Below, piece by piece: positions 34,455 to 44,102 of a stretch of DNA of 64,000 nt; positions within the stretch are counted from its first letter, which is position 1, and the number at the start of each line of letters is the position of its first letter. The stretch lies in NCBI RefSeq assembly GCF_002102265.1, contig NZ_LQPG01000039.1:1-64000 (forward strand), given 5' to 3'. The DNA is from Mycolicibacter longobardus. Lineage in GTDB: Bacteria; Actinomycetota; Actinomycetes; Mycobacteriales; Mycobacteriaceae. The position numbers and the translations under genes were made by a program. The notes under the pieces were generated by a model, which saw only the letters and a list, made by a program, of their open reading frames with translations, searched no databases and was not told the origin of the DNA.

Positions 34455-35249
34455 ATGACGCCGACTGAGCGGCTATTGACGATCCTTCGCCACCTGAAGG
34501 AGGCAGGCGAAAGCGGCGCGGTCGATGCAGGCACCAGTGCGGTGATTCAGGAGGCGATGGATGGTGTATATCGGGGGCGGTCGGGTAAACGCAAGTGGCG
34601 CCGCGACATCCAAGCTCTCCGCGACCGCAGTCTCATCCAAACCGACCTGCCTCCGAACAGGAAAGGCATTCGACTGGCGGGACCCCGCAAACCCGAGCGA
34701 CTCCACCTCACCTGGCAGGAACACGATGCAATCAAACGAGCGCGGGAAATGCTTCGCGTCGGAATCTCCGAAGCGTCCCCGCTGGGTGAGCAGATGGGCG
34801 GTGATTACAGAGAGGTCGATGACGTGACCCGCATTCTTCGCTTCCTGGAGGAGAGCGAAGACGAAGTTTCACTCGCTCAACTGGCCCAATGGTTACATGT
34901 CCCGGAACAGCGGGCGTTTGAATTAGTTGATGTCCTTGCCGCCGACGGTGTGTTCGCTGAAGGCCTGGTGGCGACCGTCGAGTTCGGGTACGACGACGAG
35001 GAACAGGAGGACCCGCGTCCATGTACCGTCTGGGTTCTCCGTGGCCGCAACCGACGTAGTAGTCCCACCCGGGCACGCGGAATGGACGAACTGGGCTTCT
35101 TCCCGTACTCGTCGGCCGAGACCAACGACAGAATTGACCTCATCAACCGGGCCCTTACCAGCGGTAATCAGATCCCCGACGAGATGCACGAGGCGCTCTG
35201 CCGCGCGTGCCGCAAGTTGTCGGAGTGGAGAGTCGAATTAGAGCGGTGA
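34455..35249 (+). CDS. PafBC-like double winged-helix regulator lacking a WYL domain
   Basis: The protein has 264 residues. The first part (TERLLTILRHLKEA, KRKWRRDIQALRDRSLIQ, RLHLTWQEHDAIKRA) resembles the N-terminal domain of WYL/PafB regulators. The second (VTRILRFLEESEDEVSLAQL, RAFELVDVLAADGV) resembles the PafC winged helix. The sensory WYL domain of the family is not evident. It may regulate accessory genes; alternatives are open. Confidence 0.55.
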   Translation: MTPTERLLTILRHLKEAGESGAVDAGTSAVIQEAMDGVYRGRSGKRKWRRDIQALRDRSLIQTDLPPNRKGIRLAGPRKPERLHLTWQEHDAIKRAREMLRVGISEASPLGEQMGGDYREVDDVTRILRFLEESEDEVSLAQLAQWLHVPEQRAFELVDVLAADGVFAEGLVATVEFGYDDEEQEDPRPCTVWVLRGRNRRSSPTRARGMDELGFFPYSSAETNDRIDLINRALTSGNQIPDEMHEALCRACRKLSEWRVELER

Positions 35250-35279
35250 CCTGGGCAATGTCCTAACTCTCCGGACCCT

Positions 35280-35307
35280 AGGGGCTAGGGCGGAATCCGC
35301 CGCCCCT
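35280..35307 (+). promoter_or_regulatory. Nested hairpin before gene 35326
   Basis: The outer arms AGGGGC/GCCCCT enclose the inner arms GGCGG/CCGCC with an AAT loop. It is 30 bases after the previous stop and 18 before the next start, which has GGAAAGGA as its ribosome site. It may end the upstream message or control the next one. Confidence 0.5.
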
Positions 35308-35325
35308 ATCGGAAAGGAACACCTT

Positions 35326-35706
35326 ATGCCCACCGAAGTCACCGCCACCGTCGTCATCGGACCGATCGACGCCAACTCTTATCACGGACAGCCCCACGGC
35401 GACCGAAAGCTGTTCTGCCCCAGCCACATGCTGGTGCTCATAGAGGGCTCGCGTCCCACGTGGATCGTTCAGCCCTGCCCGCTGATGGGCCGGGGACAGC
35501 CTAGTCGGGCGCGCATCCGCCCGTCTGATCCGCGCCACCTACTGCCGGCGGCACTGCTTGGCTACGCGGCGCTCACCCGGCCAGAGCTGCTCAACGGCTC
35601 AGACAGATTGCGGGCCGTGGTGGAGTTGGACCCAACCGGCAGCGATGTCCGTATCCTGCCCCTCGACGACGACCTCGCAGCCCATGCGCTCGAGGTTGAG
35701 CAATGA
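35326..35706 (+). CDS. Hypothetical protein beside the IS256 insertion
   Basis: The 126-residue protein (MPTEVTATVVIGPIDANSYH) is a mixed alpha/beta sequence with LFCPSHMLVLIEGSRPTW. It ends five bases before the IS256 left end. No family is recognised. Whether its C-terminus was cut by the IS is unclear. Confidence 0.55.
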   Translation: MPTEVTATVVIGPIDANSYHGQPHGDRKLFCPSHMLVLIEGSRPTWIVQPCPLMGRGQPSRARIRPSDPRHLLPAALLGYAALTRPELLNGSDRLRAVVELDPTGSDVRILPLDDDLAAHALEVEQ

Positions 35707-35711
35707 TCAGA

Positions 35712-37155
35712 ACCTGTGGATGACCCTCGGTGGGGCGGCATGAAAGTGGGCGCACCTTCCCGGGGATGATCTGAAGTCCAAGGTTCTCTGATCAAGACCG
35801 GCGTTGACGCGCTGGTTGGGAAGGTACGCCCATGCTCACCGTAGTTCACGACACCGATGAGGCCAACGCCAATGACGGCGGTGGTCGGTCGTTGTTGGAT
35901 GAGATCGTGCGCGACGGCGCCCGGCAGATGCTGGCCGCGGCGCTGAAGGCTGAGGTGGCCGCCTACATCGATGCCCACGCCGGTGAGCTCGATGAGAGCG
36001 GTCGCCGGCTGGTGGTCCGCAACGGCTCCCACGCCGGGCGTGAGGTGTTGACCGCCGCGGGCGCGGTGGCGGTGACCGCGCCGCGGGTCAACGACAAGCG
36101 TATCGACGCCGATACCGGTGAGCGGCAGCGGTTTTCCTCGGCGATCCTGCCGGCGTGGGCGCGCAAGTCCCCGCAGATGACTGAGGTGCTGCCGCTGCTG
36201 TACCTGCACGGCCTGTCGACCAGTGACTTCGGGCCGGCCTTGGAGCAGTTCCTCGGGTCCAGTGCCGGGCTCTCGGCGACGACGATCACACGGCTGACCA
36301 GCCAGTGGCAGGAGGAGGCCAAGGCCTTCGGGGCCCGGGATCTGTCGGGCACTGACTTCGTCTACCTGTGGGTCGACGGCATTCACCTCAAGGTCCGCCT
36401 CGAGCAGGAGAAGCTGTGCCTGTTGGTGATGATCGGGGTCCGCTCCGATGGCCGCAAGGAACTCGTCGCCCTGGCCGACGGGTATCGAGAATCGACCGAG
36501 TCGTGGGCCGATCTGCTGCGGTCGTGTCGCCGCCGCGGGATGATCGCCCCGGTGTTGGCCGTCGGTGACGGTGCACTGGGCTTTTGGAAGGCGATGCGCG
36601 AGGTGTTCCCGGCTACCCGCGAGCAGCGCTGCTGGTTTCACAAACAGGCCAATGTCCTTTCCTGCCTGCCCAAATCGGCGCAACCCGGTGCGGTCGCGGC
36701 GATGCGGGAGATCTACAACGCCGAGGACCTCGACCACGCGCAGGTCGCGATCAAGGCCTTCGAGATCGACTACGGCGCCAAGTACCCCAAGGCGGTCGCC
36801 AAGATCGTCGACGACGCCGACGTGCTGTTGGAGTTCTACAAATACCCAGCCGAACACTGGATCCACTTGCGCACCACGAATCCGATCGAATCAACCTTCG
36901 CCACCGTGCGATTGCGGACGAAGGTCACCAAGGGGCCGGGATCCCGCGCGGCCGGAATTGCCATGGCCTACAAGCTTATCGACGCCGCACAAGCCCGGTG
37001 GCGGGCAGTCAACGCACCCCACCTGGTCGCCCTCGTCCGTGCCGGCGCCGTCTTCCACAAAGGCAAGCTACTCGAACGCCCCGCCGACATCACACCGCCC
37101 GAGCCGGCCGAATCAACCGAAACGGAGGTCGCCTGAAACACCCCGATCCACAGGT
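35712..37155 (+). mobile_element. IS256-family insertion sequence
   Basis: Inverted ACCTGTGGAT words mark the ends (35712-35721 and the complement at 37146-37155) around one transposase gene. I find no convincing 8-9-bp target duplication. An inverted repeat, GGGCGCACCTTCCC/GGGAAGGTACGCCC (35748-35761 and 35818-35831), lies right before the transposase start and may be a regulatory or binding site. Confidence 0.7.
35832..37136 (+). CDS. IS256-family (mutator) transposase
   Basis: The 434-residue enzyme has the DDE core: YLWVDGIHLK, AVGDGALGFWKAM and TTNPIESTFATVRLRT, plus the family motif EQRCWFHKQANVL. It is full length and probably active. Its sequence has the high GC typical of actinobacterial IS256 members. 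Confidence 0.93.
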   Translation: MLTVVHDTDEANANDGGGRSLLDEIVRDGARQMLAAALKAEVAAYIDAHAGELDESGRRLVVRNGSHAGREVLTAAGAVAVTAPRVNDKRIDADTGERQRFSSAILPAWARKSPQMTEVLPLLYLHGLSTSDFGPALEQFLGSSAGLSATTITRLTSQWQEEAKAFGARDLSGTDFVYLWVDGIHLKVRLEQEKLCLLVMIGVRSDGRKELVALADGYRESTESWADLLRSCRRRGMIAPVLAVGDGALGFWKAMREVFPATREQRCWFHKQANVLSCLPKSAQPGAVAAMREIYNAEDLDHAQVAIKAFEIDYGAKYPKAVAKIVDDADVLLEFYKYPAEHWIHLRTTNPIESTFATVRLRTKVTKGPGSRAAGIAMAYKLIDAAQARWRAVNAPHLVALVRAGAVFHKGKLLERPADITPPEPAESTETEVA

Positions 37156-37588
37156 ATTGACAATTCCTCCCCTCGAGGTTTGCTCCCCCGACGTGTACGG
37201 GCTGGTCACAACGCTGCCCGGAAGCTCCATCTCCGGCCGCGACCTGCACCTGGCTGCGGCCCACGGCCTGCGCGTCGCGGTATCGGGAATGCCCGCGGTT
37301 GACCTCGCAGAGCAACGCACATAACGAGGTCTATCTCCGCGGCCTGACCTGTCCGTGCCCGGCCAGGCCAGGTCGCGGAGCCACGGCTAGCTTCCAGAGA
37401 AGTGGAGCGACAAAACGGAACAAGAAGAACGAGCCGAGATCATCGTGGGAAATTGAAGCGGTTCGTGAGACAAACGCCCGTGAAGTCGCCGCGAGACGAA
37501 CTGGCAAAGACCAGGTCGGCCCCGATTGCTGATGTAGCAAAAGTGTGCGTAATCCGCCAAGTTCGTGAGGCAGGCGTGCTGGGATCTT
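37156..37588. other. Region after IS256, coding-like remnant
   Basis: Bases 37160-37324 read as a plausible protein tail without a start (IPPLEVCSPDVYGLVTTLPG to PAVDLAEQRT-stop), perhaps the end of a gene cut by the IS. The second copy of the 18-bp repeat is at 37458-37475 and a variant TTCGTGAGGCA is near 37562. No complete gene is seen. Confidence 0.4.
37458..37475 (+). repeat. 18-bp direct repeat, copy 2
   Basis: The sequence is identical to 33013-33030. See that entry; a related variant follows about 100 bases later. Confidence 0.6.
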
Positions 37589-37993
37589 CTACGGCTCGAG
37601 ATGATCGGGGAGGAAGCGCCAGATGATCTCCTGCTCGTCGGTGGGGTCCTCGATGCGGACGATCAGGTCGTCGTCTTTGGGTAGGCGCTGTTCATACCCC
37701 CAACCTTGGCTGGGGCAGTAGGTGATCACCAGGTTTTCCTGGCGCAACATCGCGTAGAAGGAGCGCAGGCCGCGACGTCGGTCATCGTGCCAGTCTCGCC
37801 CTCCGGTTGCGACGTAGTCGCCATGCTCACGTAGGGCGTAGTGGAACGCGTCGGCCTGGTGATCGGGCTGCACATCGAAGGGAAAAGCCGAGCGCACAAT
37901 ATCCAAGGGCTTAGGCCCATTAGCATTAGCTGCCTTAATATCGGCAAAAAACTGCTCCATCATCGCCCTGACGGCGTCGGGAAAATCACTCAC
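37589..37993 (-). CDS. Hypothetical protein in accessory island
   Basis: The 134-residue acidic protein starts MSDFPDAVRAMMEQFFADIK and contains YALREHGDYVATGGRDWHDD and YCPSQGWGYEQRL. No family is recognised. Codon use is AT-richer than the backbone, like its neighbours. Confidence 0.6.
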   Translation of the reverse strand: MSDFPDAVRAMMEQFFADIKAANANGPKPLDIVRSAFPFDVQPDHQADAFHYALREHGDYVATGGRDWHDDRRRGLRSFYAMLRQENLVITYCPSQGWGYEQRLPKDDDLIVRIEDPTDEQEIIWRFLPDHLEP

Positions 37994-38130
37994 ACAACGA
38001 TTTTACAGCGGGCGCCCCGCCCAGCTTCGGCATCCAGTCCCGCCCAGGGAGATGCAAGAACCGCTACCCACACCGCATGCCGCGAACTCGGAGACAGCCG
38101 TTCCGGCGACATCTTTCACCGAGAACCACC

Positions 38131-39150
38131 CTAGGTAGCTTGGGCCTGGAGGCAGCTGAAAACGACTCGGGCCAGGCGGCGTTTCAATGCGTGCAACGCG
38201 CGCTGGCGGTTATCGCCTTCGGCGACTCGCCGCCGGAAGTAGTCTTGGCCGAGGCCTCCGTGGACTGTCTGGGTGATGGCTATCCGGTGGATGGCGGAGT
38301 TGAGTCGGCGATTGCCGTGTCGGCTCGGGCGCAGGCGGACGGTAGCCGACCCTGAGGTGTGGGGGATGGGGGCCAATCCGGCGTAGCGGGCGAAGGCCGC
38401 TTCGCTACGAAATCGCTTGATGTTTGCGACTTCGGCGATGATTCGGGCCGCAGTCAGCTCACCGCACCCTTGTAGGGCGATCAGGCGGGGTGCGATGGGT
38501 CGGACATTCTTCTCAATTCTGCGGCGGAGAGCTAGTATTTCGCCGCTGAGTCGTACGACGTCCTCCAGTTCGTCGCGGGCCAGTTCGGCGACTAATCCGT
38601 GATGCGTGGCCAACCATTCTCCCAGTATTTTGTGCGCTTTCTGCACATTCCAGTTTGCTGGTGTCTGGTGCAGGGGATCGAGCAGGTGAATCCGCCAGAC
38701 GAGCCGGTTGATCGTTGCGGTGCGCTGGGCTACGAGGTCCTCACGGCGGTCGATCAATAACCGGAGTTCTATGGAGATCGGGTCGTGGCTGGCGATGGGG
38801 AGATCGGGTTCGCGTTGTGTCACCCGGGCAACGGCCAGGGCGTCGATGGGATCAGATTTGCCGCGTTCTCGGGAGGAGGCACGGGAACGACTCATCAGGT
38901 GTGGGGGCACTCGAATGACCTTGTGCCCGGAAGTTAGTAGGTCACGCTCGAGGCGGGCAGTCAGCGTGCGGCAGTCTTCGACGGCCCATACCAGGTCATC
39001 GCCGAAGGCTATTCGCGCCCACTGCACAGCGAGGGCGTGGTCTTCACTGGTGGTGGCAATGGTCTTTTGCGCCAGTTTGCGCCCGGTGGCGTCTACGGCT
39101 ACCAGAGTGTGGCTTTTTTTGTGGGCGTCGACACCAATCACAATGGTCAT
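38131..39150 (-). CDS. IS110-family DEDD transposase
   Basis: The start at 39150 (MTIVIGVDAHKKSHTLVAVD) gives 339 residues. The N-terminal RuvC-like domain has GVDAHK, AVEDC and KSDPIDALAVAR. The C-terminal transposase_20 part has LQGCGELTAARIIAEV, FARYAGLAPIPHTSGS and GNRRLNSAIHRIA. The family inserts without classic inverted repeats and is guided by an RNA encoded beside the gene. It is apparently full length. Confidence 0.93.
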   Translation of the reverse strand: MTIVIGVDAHKKSHTLVAVDATGRKLAQKTIATTSEDHALAVQWARIAFGDDLVWAVEDCRTLTARLERDLLTSGHKVIRVPPHLMSRSRASSRERGKSDPIDALAVARVTQREPDLPIASHDPISIELRLLIDRREDLVAQRTATINRLVWRIHLLDPLHQTPANWNVQKAHKILGEWLATHHGLVAELARDELEDVVRLSGEILALRRRIEKNVRPIAPRLIALQGCGELTAARIIAEVANIKRFRSEAAFARYAGLAPIPHTSGSATVRLRPSRHGNRRLNSAIHRIAITQTVHGGLGQDYFRRRVAEGDNRQRALHALKRRLARVVFSCLQAQAT

Positions 39151-39502
39151 GCTCGACTCCTGGGTGGGGTGCCGCCGCGCCGGCGTCGGCATGGTCCAAT
39201 GTCAGCCAGCCGTAGCGGCATTTGTTCTACAAGCCAGGCGCCGGCTGCCGGCGGCTGCCGCGGACATCGCAGGTGCTAAATGTCGCGACGTGGCGGGTTT
39301 TCGCCCGTGGTGATGACGGATCCGCCATTCCCGCCGCAAGGTCGGCATCGTGTCCGTTAGCCAACCCAGTGGGTGGCACGAGTTCTAAAGGCCAGATTTC
39401 ACGACGGGGCACGTGGCGCGGGATACCCCCAATGGCTGTGCCCCAAACTTTGCGGAAGCTGCGGTACCCCGGCCGACGTTGCAACAATGTCCAGTTCAAG
39501 GT
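39151..39502 (-). ncRNA. Candidate IS110 bridge RNA / IS left end
   Basis: In IS110 elements the noncoding stretch upstream of the transposase encodes a structured guide (bridge) RNA. Here about 350 bases between the transposase start and jetD have no gene and many GC-rich complementary segments (for example CCGGCTGCCGGCGG near 39240). The exact IS boundary and RNA ends cannot be set by eye. The IS may have entered just downstream of jetD. Confidence 0.4.
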
Positions 39503-40759
39503 CTACGTGCCTGCTCCGGCGGACTGCTTCAGGATCGCGGCGTGGGCGGTGGATATTGGGATGTGTTCCTGTTCGAGCTGCAGGTCTTGGCCGGTATTTG
39601 CATGGTGGGCGTTGAGTCGGCCGTACAACTTGGTCTCGGCGAGGTCTAATCCGCCCGGGATTTCATACGAGTCGGTCTGCGTTGATGTTTCGTGATGCGC
39701 GGCGGGGTAGGCGTCGAGGGTGGCTTCGTCCATCAGGAGGGATTTGGCCGGGATACCGGCGCGGCGCGTGGTGGCCAGGATTGCTAATCCGGCGCGGTCG
39801 ATGTCGCCCCAATAAAGCACCGTATCTGCGGTGTGCGTCCAGGCTAGTTCGGTGAGCGTGGGGGCTCCGGCGCCAAGGCCACAGATTGCTGCGACGCCAG
39901 GTAAGTCGGCGGTCAGGGTGTGGGCGAGTTCAAGGTTCTCGATGATGAGAACGACGCGCGGCCGCAGGGTGGTGGTGTTGAGGTCGGCGATAGTCGCTGA
40001 GAGCCGGGTCAATCCGGCGGCTTGGGCGCGCAGGCGTGGACAGGCGAGGGTGACGTGCACAGCCGTGGGCTTTGGGCGCAGGCCGATGTGGTTGATGAGT
40101 CGAACCAATGGGGGGCCGAGGGTGGGGTCGGCGGGTACGCCGAGCAGCGCGCCAAGCAGGGTTGCGTTGGATTCGATCCATTTGCTGTGCACGCCGGGGA
40201 TGGCGAGCTGGCGGACCATAGAGGCCTCGCCGGGGCCGAGGACGGCCAAGTGTGTGGCGGCAGCGGTGGCGTTGGTCCAGTCGTCGTCGCCGAGGTCGGC
40301 GATCGCGCGGGCGGTCTTGACGGGGATCTGGTCCATGGACGCCCACACAGAGCCGGGTAGGGCGATGGCTTGCTGGAGGCGTGCATTCGCCGCTGCGTGC
40401 CGGGTGGCCGTCTCGGGTGCGACGGCGAGCGCGTCACCGGGGGTTGGGAGGATCCAGGTGGTGGGCAGGTCATGGAGGCCGAGTTTGCGGGCCCGGCGGG
40501 ATTCGGTGCGTAGTTGCCCTGGGATGCGGCCGGTGGTGATGGCGGATTCCCAGGTGCCGGCCCAGGCTTTTGCTGCGATGACGTTGCGGTCGAATTGGTC
40601 GCCTCTGGGTGCTCCGAGCGTGACGCTGATTGGCCAGCGGCCTCTGCCGAGGAGCCATTCCAGCCAGTGGTCCTCGCATTGAGCGCGCAGGTAGCGCACG
40701 GCTTGGTCAACGGTGAGCATGGGCGCGTCGGGCGGCTTTGTTCTCGGCTGCTCGGTCAT
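39503..40759 (-). CDS. jetD: Wadjet JetD nuclease
   Basis: This 418-residue protein (DUF3322 plus DUF2220, Toprim-like) is the DNA-cutting subunit of Wadjet. The Toprim acidic residues are visible: Glu274 in VVLIIENLE and Asp319/Asp321 in YWGDIDRAG. The N-terminal part (LTVDQAVRYLRAQCEDHWLE) is the binding domain. I chose ATG 40759, which overlaps jetC by 53 bases; ATG 40720 is an alternative nearer the usual start. Confidence 0.92.
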   Translation of the reverse strand: MTEQPRTKPPDAPMLTVDQAVRYLRAQCEDHWLEWLLGRGRWPISVTLGAPRGDQFDRNVIAAKAWAGTWESAITTGRIPGQLRTESRRARKLGLHDLPTTWILPTPGDALAVAPETATRHAAANARLQQAIALPGSVWASMDQIPVKTARAIADLGDDDWTNATAAATHLAVLGPGEASMVRQLAIPGVHSKWIESNATLLGALLGVPADPTLGPPLVRLINHIGLRPKPTAVHVTLACPRLRAQAAGLTRLSATIADLNTTTLRPRVVLIIENLELAHTLTADLPGVAAICGLGAGAPTLTELAWTHTADTVLYWGDIDRAGLAILATTRRAGIPAKSLLMDEATLDAYPAAHHETSTQTDSYEIPGGLDLAETKLYGRLNAHHANTGQDLQLEQEHIPISTAHAAILKQSAGAGT

Positions 40760-43700
40760 GGACGGTGTCGGCGAATTCTGAGACGGTGAAGGCTCGGACC
40801 GAGGAGGTGGGGTTCTGGCCAGGTTCGTCGCGCTTGGACACCATCGCAACGCTGTCGATATAGGGCTGGATGGTTGTGGTGTTTTGAACAGCGGCGACGA
40901 TCAGGAGCTGGAACCCGAACTGGCGGAACGCCGAGAGTGCCTGGTGGGCGAACACCGGATCTGATTTGGAGAACGCTTCGTCGAGCATGAGTTGGGAGAA
41001 GACGGGTCGGTTGTCTCCGGTGGCGGGGTCGGCCAGGTTGAAACTCAGCGCGCCGGCGAGGCAGAAGGCCATCAGCTTCTCTTGTTCGCCGCCGGAGTTC
41101 GCGCCGGCGTTGCTGTAGGTACGGATGAGTGCGTCTGGGTCGTCGGCGCGACGTTCGGCGCAGTAGAAGGTGAACCGGTTGCGGACGTCGAGGGCGTCTC
41201 GTCGCCACTGGCGTGCCTCGGCGGTGTCGGCGGCCAGCAGATTGCGTAGTTCCAGGATGTCGCGGTACTGCTCATGGATCGCCTGTTCGTCACCGAATGT
41301 GACAGCGGTGGCTCGGGCCGAGATCCTGCGGGCGCGGTCGTTGAGGTCGGTTACCGCGGGCAGGGGCTTCTCGTCGGCGTGCAAGGTGAGTCGGGTGCCG
41401 CGGTTGAATTCTACGGAGCTCAGCCCGAGGCTCACACGCACGATCTGTTCGTGGATACGTAGGGCTTCGTCCTCGGCGAGTTGGTGCAGGTGCAGTGCGG
41501 CGGTGGGGGCCTGCTCTGTGATCAGTCGGTGCATTCGTTCGTAGGCCAGGGGCAGTTCGCGGGCCTTGATGCGCTGCGCCAGGGCGACGTAGTCGTGGAT
41601 CTTCTCGTCGAGGACCGCGCTGTTGTTGGGGATGTCGTCGGGGAATTGTTCGTCGAAGGTGGTGATGATCCGATTCAGGGCTACGACTTGCCGGCGGACG
41701 TTCTCTCGCAGTCGCTCCTGGTCGGCGTTGACTAGCCGGATCAGTTCGGCCCGGTAGGGCGCAGGCTCCAAGACGTCGAGGGTGGTCTGCATTGCAGCTC
41801 GGTATTGGTCCAGAGCGCCGCGGGCGGCGGCCCCCACCGTGCCGGGGTGCAGGGTTTCTTGGAGTGTGAGCAGGCGGGTCCGGCGGGTGTCGCAGTCAGA
41901 TTCCGTCGTCTTCAGGAGCGAGATGCGCCCACTGAGTGTCTGCTCGTGCTCCAGAAGGTCTGTGGCTTGCTGCTTCAGTTTGGCCAGATCGGGGTGGGCG
42001 GCTTCGAGCTCGTCTAGCTGTTGTTGCAGGCGTGCGGCTTCGGCTTCGGCTGTTGCGGTGTCGATGTCGTCGTAGCGCTCGAATCCATTCAGCAGGCTCT
42101 GCCACAGCTCCTTGCTGCGCTCGAGCGCATTCTTCTGGGCAGTCAGTTCGCTGATCGCGGCCTCACACATCTCGAAGTCCGCTGTGGCTTCGGCGAGTTC
42201 GGCCTGCAGCGCCTCGATCTTGCTCTCGATATTGCCCTGGAAGATGTACTGGGATCGGCGGAGTTCGGATCGGTCGTCCTTGACTGCACGGGTCTTGTTC
42301 TCCTGGCGCAGACCCTGGACGGTGACGGCACGCGGATGGACGCTGAACTCGCTGGTGTGGCTCACCCGAACGTAGTCCCCGGCACGGTTGATCAGCGCCT
42401 GGGCCGTGCTGGCGCACTCGTGCTGAGATTCGGTGAGGTGGAGGCACTCCGCGAGAGTTCCTGTTTTCGGCGGCCCCGCCGGGGGCGCGGCGGCCGGTAC
42501 CTGTTCGACGCGGACCAGGGCCCGCATGTTGTGGTCGTTGAGGTAGCTCAGGGCCGCGCCGTGATGACGCACGGGTACCAGCAGCACCAGCCCGGTGGAG
42601 CGTAGGGTGCGCTCAACTGCGGTGCGCCACGATGCGAATTCCGGCCGTAGGTCCATCAACTCGCACACATAGGGCAAGTGCTGGGGTGAAACACCCAGGG
42701 CCTCGGCCACTTCGCCCCGAACTCGGTACGCGTCCTCAGGAACGGTAATGCCCTCGACTTCAGCGCGCCGCAGCAGCCTGCCGGCAGCGTCCATCCGTTC
42801 CCGGGCGGCTTTTTTCTGCGGGCCTAACTGGTTTCCCCACTTCTCATCCAACGCCGCTACAGCGCTGGTGATCCGGGTCAACTCTTCGCGGCCGGTGATG
42901 CGCATGGCCTCGAACTCGCTGGCGTCGTCGACCTCGACGGGGAAATCCAGGTCCCAGAGAATGGTGTTATAGCGCGCGCGTTCCCGGGATGTCGCTTCTG
43001 AGCGGGCTTCGGCTGTGGCCAGCTCTGATTGCAGAGTGGCCAGCCCACTGCCGGCGGAGTTGATCCGTTCCATCAAGGCGTCGCGCTGGGCGGTGGCTCG
43101 TCTTCGTTCGGTGGTCAACGAGCGGCACTGCTCTCCGATTCTTTCGATCTCAGCGTCCAGCGCGGTGACATGGGGGTCGATGAGTGCCAGGCGGTGTTCA
43201 TCGACCCAGTCGCGGGCCATCTGCGGGTCGATGACGTCGATGCAGGCCAGTTCGGCGGATTCGCTGACGTAATGCTGGTGGTCCTCGGCGATGCTGCCGA
43301 GGACCGTGCTCTTGCGGTGAGCGATAGAAAGGGCGTTGCGGGCGTCGACCAGTGGGGTGATCTGGTCGACCGCTCCGCGGATTGCGGTGTAGGACTCGGG
43401 TTCATCGAGCATGTAGACCCGCACGAACTGTTCCAGGCCGCCGACGTTCTTCAGTGATTTGGCTTTTCCGAGCAGTTGTAGGGCGGCGGTCTGCTGCCCG
43501 ATTCCGGTGGCGGCGTAGAGGCGGTCGAGGTACCAGCCCTCGCGGTCGCGTTTGCCTTGCCACCCGGCTGATTCGAACACGGATCTCGCGTAGCCGCTGT
43601 CGCTCCATGTGTTGCACAGGTCGAGAATGTCGGCGTCGGCGTCGATGAGGTGATATGAGCTGGAAGAGTCGGTGGCTGCGCCGGCGGCCAGCCATTTGAG

Positions 43701-44102
43701 GACCAGTCCGGTGATCACCGAGTCGTCGGTTCCGGTGTAGGTGACAGCGACCGCCGACCAGGCGGGGCCTTCGCCGCGCAGGAACATTGGTTCGGGGCGC
43801 TTCCCGGGCTCCTGACGCTCGCCCCACAGCCCGCGGACGTACTTGTCGACGGTGCGTTTCCCCATTCCCGACCGTGATCCGGCCGCGGTGTCGTCGCTGG
43901 AGGCGTTGAAGTTCCGGCGTTGAGCCGACAGGAATGCCAGCGACACGGCGTCCAGTAGCGAGGATTTGCCTGTGCCAGAGTCGCCGGTGATCAAGGTGCC
44001 GTTGCGGCTGAACCGGATGTCGTGGTAGCCGTCGAAGACTCCCCAATTGATGACCTGCAGGCGTGAGAGCCACACCTGCCGCTGGGTGCTAGTGGAGGTC
44101 AT
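40707..44102 (-). CDS. jetC: Wadjet JetC SMC-like ATPase
   Basis: The 1131-residue MukB-like motor has Walker A GDSGTGKSSLLDA (about 40-52), long coiled-coil arms (about 250-520 and 620-800, for example LDELEAAHPDLAKLKQQATD), the ABC signature SGGEQEKL (1003-1010) and Walker B QLMLDEAFSKSD (about 1035-1046). It extrudes DNA loops and, with JetA/B, presents circular plasmids to JetD. The start at 44102 overlaps jetB by 14 bases; the longer open frame upstream is in another gene. Confidence 0.95.
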   Translation of the reverse strand: MTSTSTQRQVWLSRLQVINWGVFDGYHDIRFSRNGTLITGDSGTGKSSLLDAVSLAFLSAQRRNFNASSDDTAAGSRSGMGKRTVDKYVRGLWGERQEPGKRPEPMFLRGEGPAWSAVAVTYTGTDDSVITGLVLKWLAAGAATDSSSSYHLIDADADILDLCNTWSDSGYARSVFESAGWQGKRDREGWYLDRLYAATGIGQQTAALQLLGKAKSLKNVGGLEQFVRVYMLDEPESYTAIRGAVDQITPLVDARNALSIAHRKSTVLGSIAEDHQHYVSESAELACIDVIDPQMARDWVDEHRLALIDPHVTALDAEIERIGEQCRSLTTERRRATAQRDALMERINSAGSGLATLQSELATAEARSEATSRERARYNTILWDLDFPVEVDDASEFEAMRITGREELTRITSAVAALDEKWGNQLGPQKKAARERMDAAGRLLRRAEVEGITVPEDAYRVRGEVAEALGVSPQHLPYVCELMDLRPEFASWRTAVERTLRSTGLVLLVPVRHHGAALSYLNDHNMRALVRVEQVPAAAPPAGPPKTGTLAECLHLTESQHECASTAQALINRAGDYVRVSHTSEFSVHPRAVTVQGLRQENKTRAVKDDRSELRRSQYIFQGNIESKIEALQAELAEATADFEMCEAAISELTAQKNALERSKELWQSLLNGFERYDDIDTATAEAEAARLQQQLDELEAAHPDLAKLKQQATDLLEHEQTLSGRISLLKTTESDCDTRRTRLLTLQETLHPGTVGAAARGALDQYRAAMQTTLDVLEPAPYRAELIRLVNADQERLRENVRRQVVALNRIITTFDEQFPDDIPNNSAVLDEKIHDYVALAQRIKARELPLAYERMHRLITEQAPTAALHLHQLAEDEALRIHEQIVRVSLGLSSVEFNRGTRLTLHADEKPLPAVTDLNDRARRISARATAVTFGDEQAIHEQYRDILELRNLLAADTAEARQWRRDALDVRNRFTFYCAERRADDPDALIRTYSNAGANSGGEQEKLMAFCLAGALSFNLADPATGDNRPVFSQLMLDEAFSKSDPVFAHQALSAFRQFGFQLLIVAAVQNTTTIQPYIDSVAMVSKRDEPGQNPTSSVRAFTVSEFADTVHDRAAENKAARRAHAHR

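Noticed and set aside
35562..36866. 434-codon open frame on the minus strand
   Set aside because: It is antisense to the IS256 transposase and starts and ends without ribosome sites.
35699..37168. Target duplication around IS256
   Set aside because: Flanks at either plausible end position (AGCAATGA against CAATTCCT, and alternatives) do not match.
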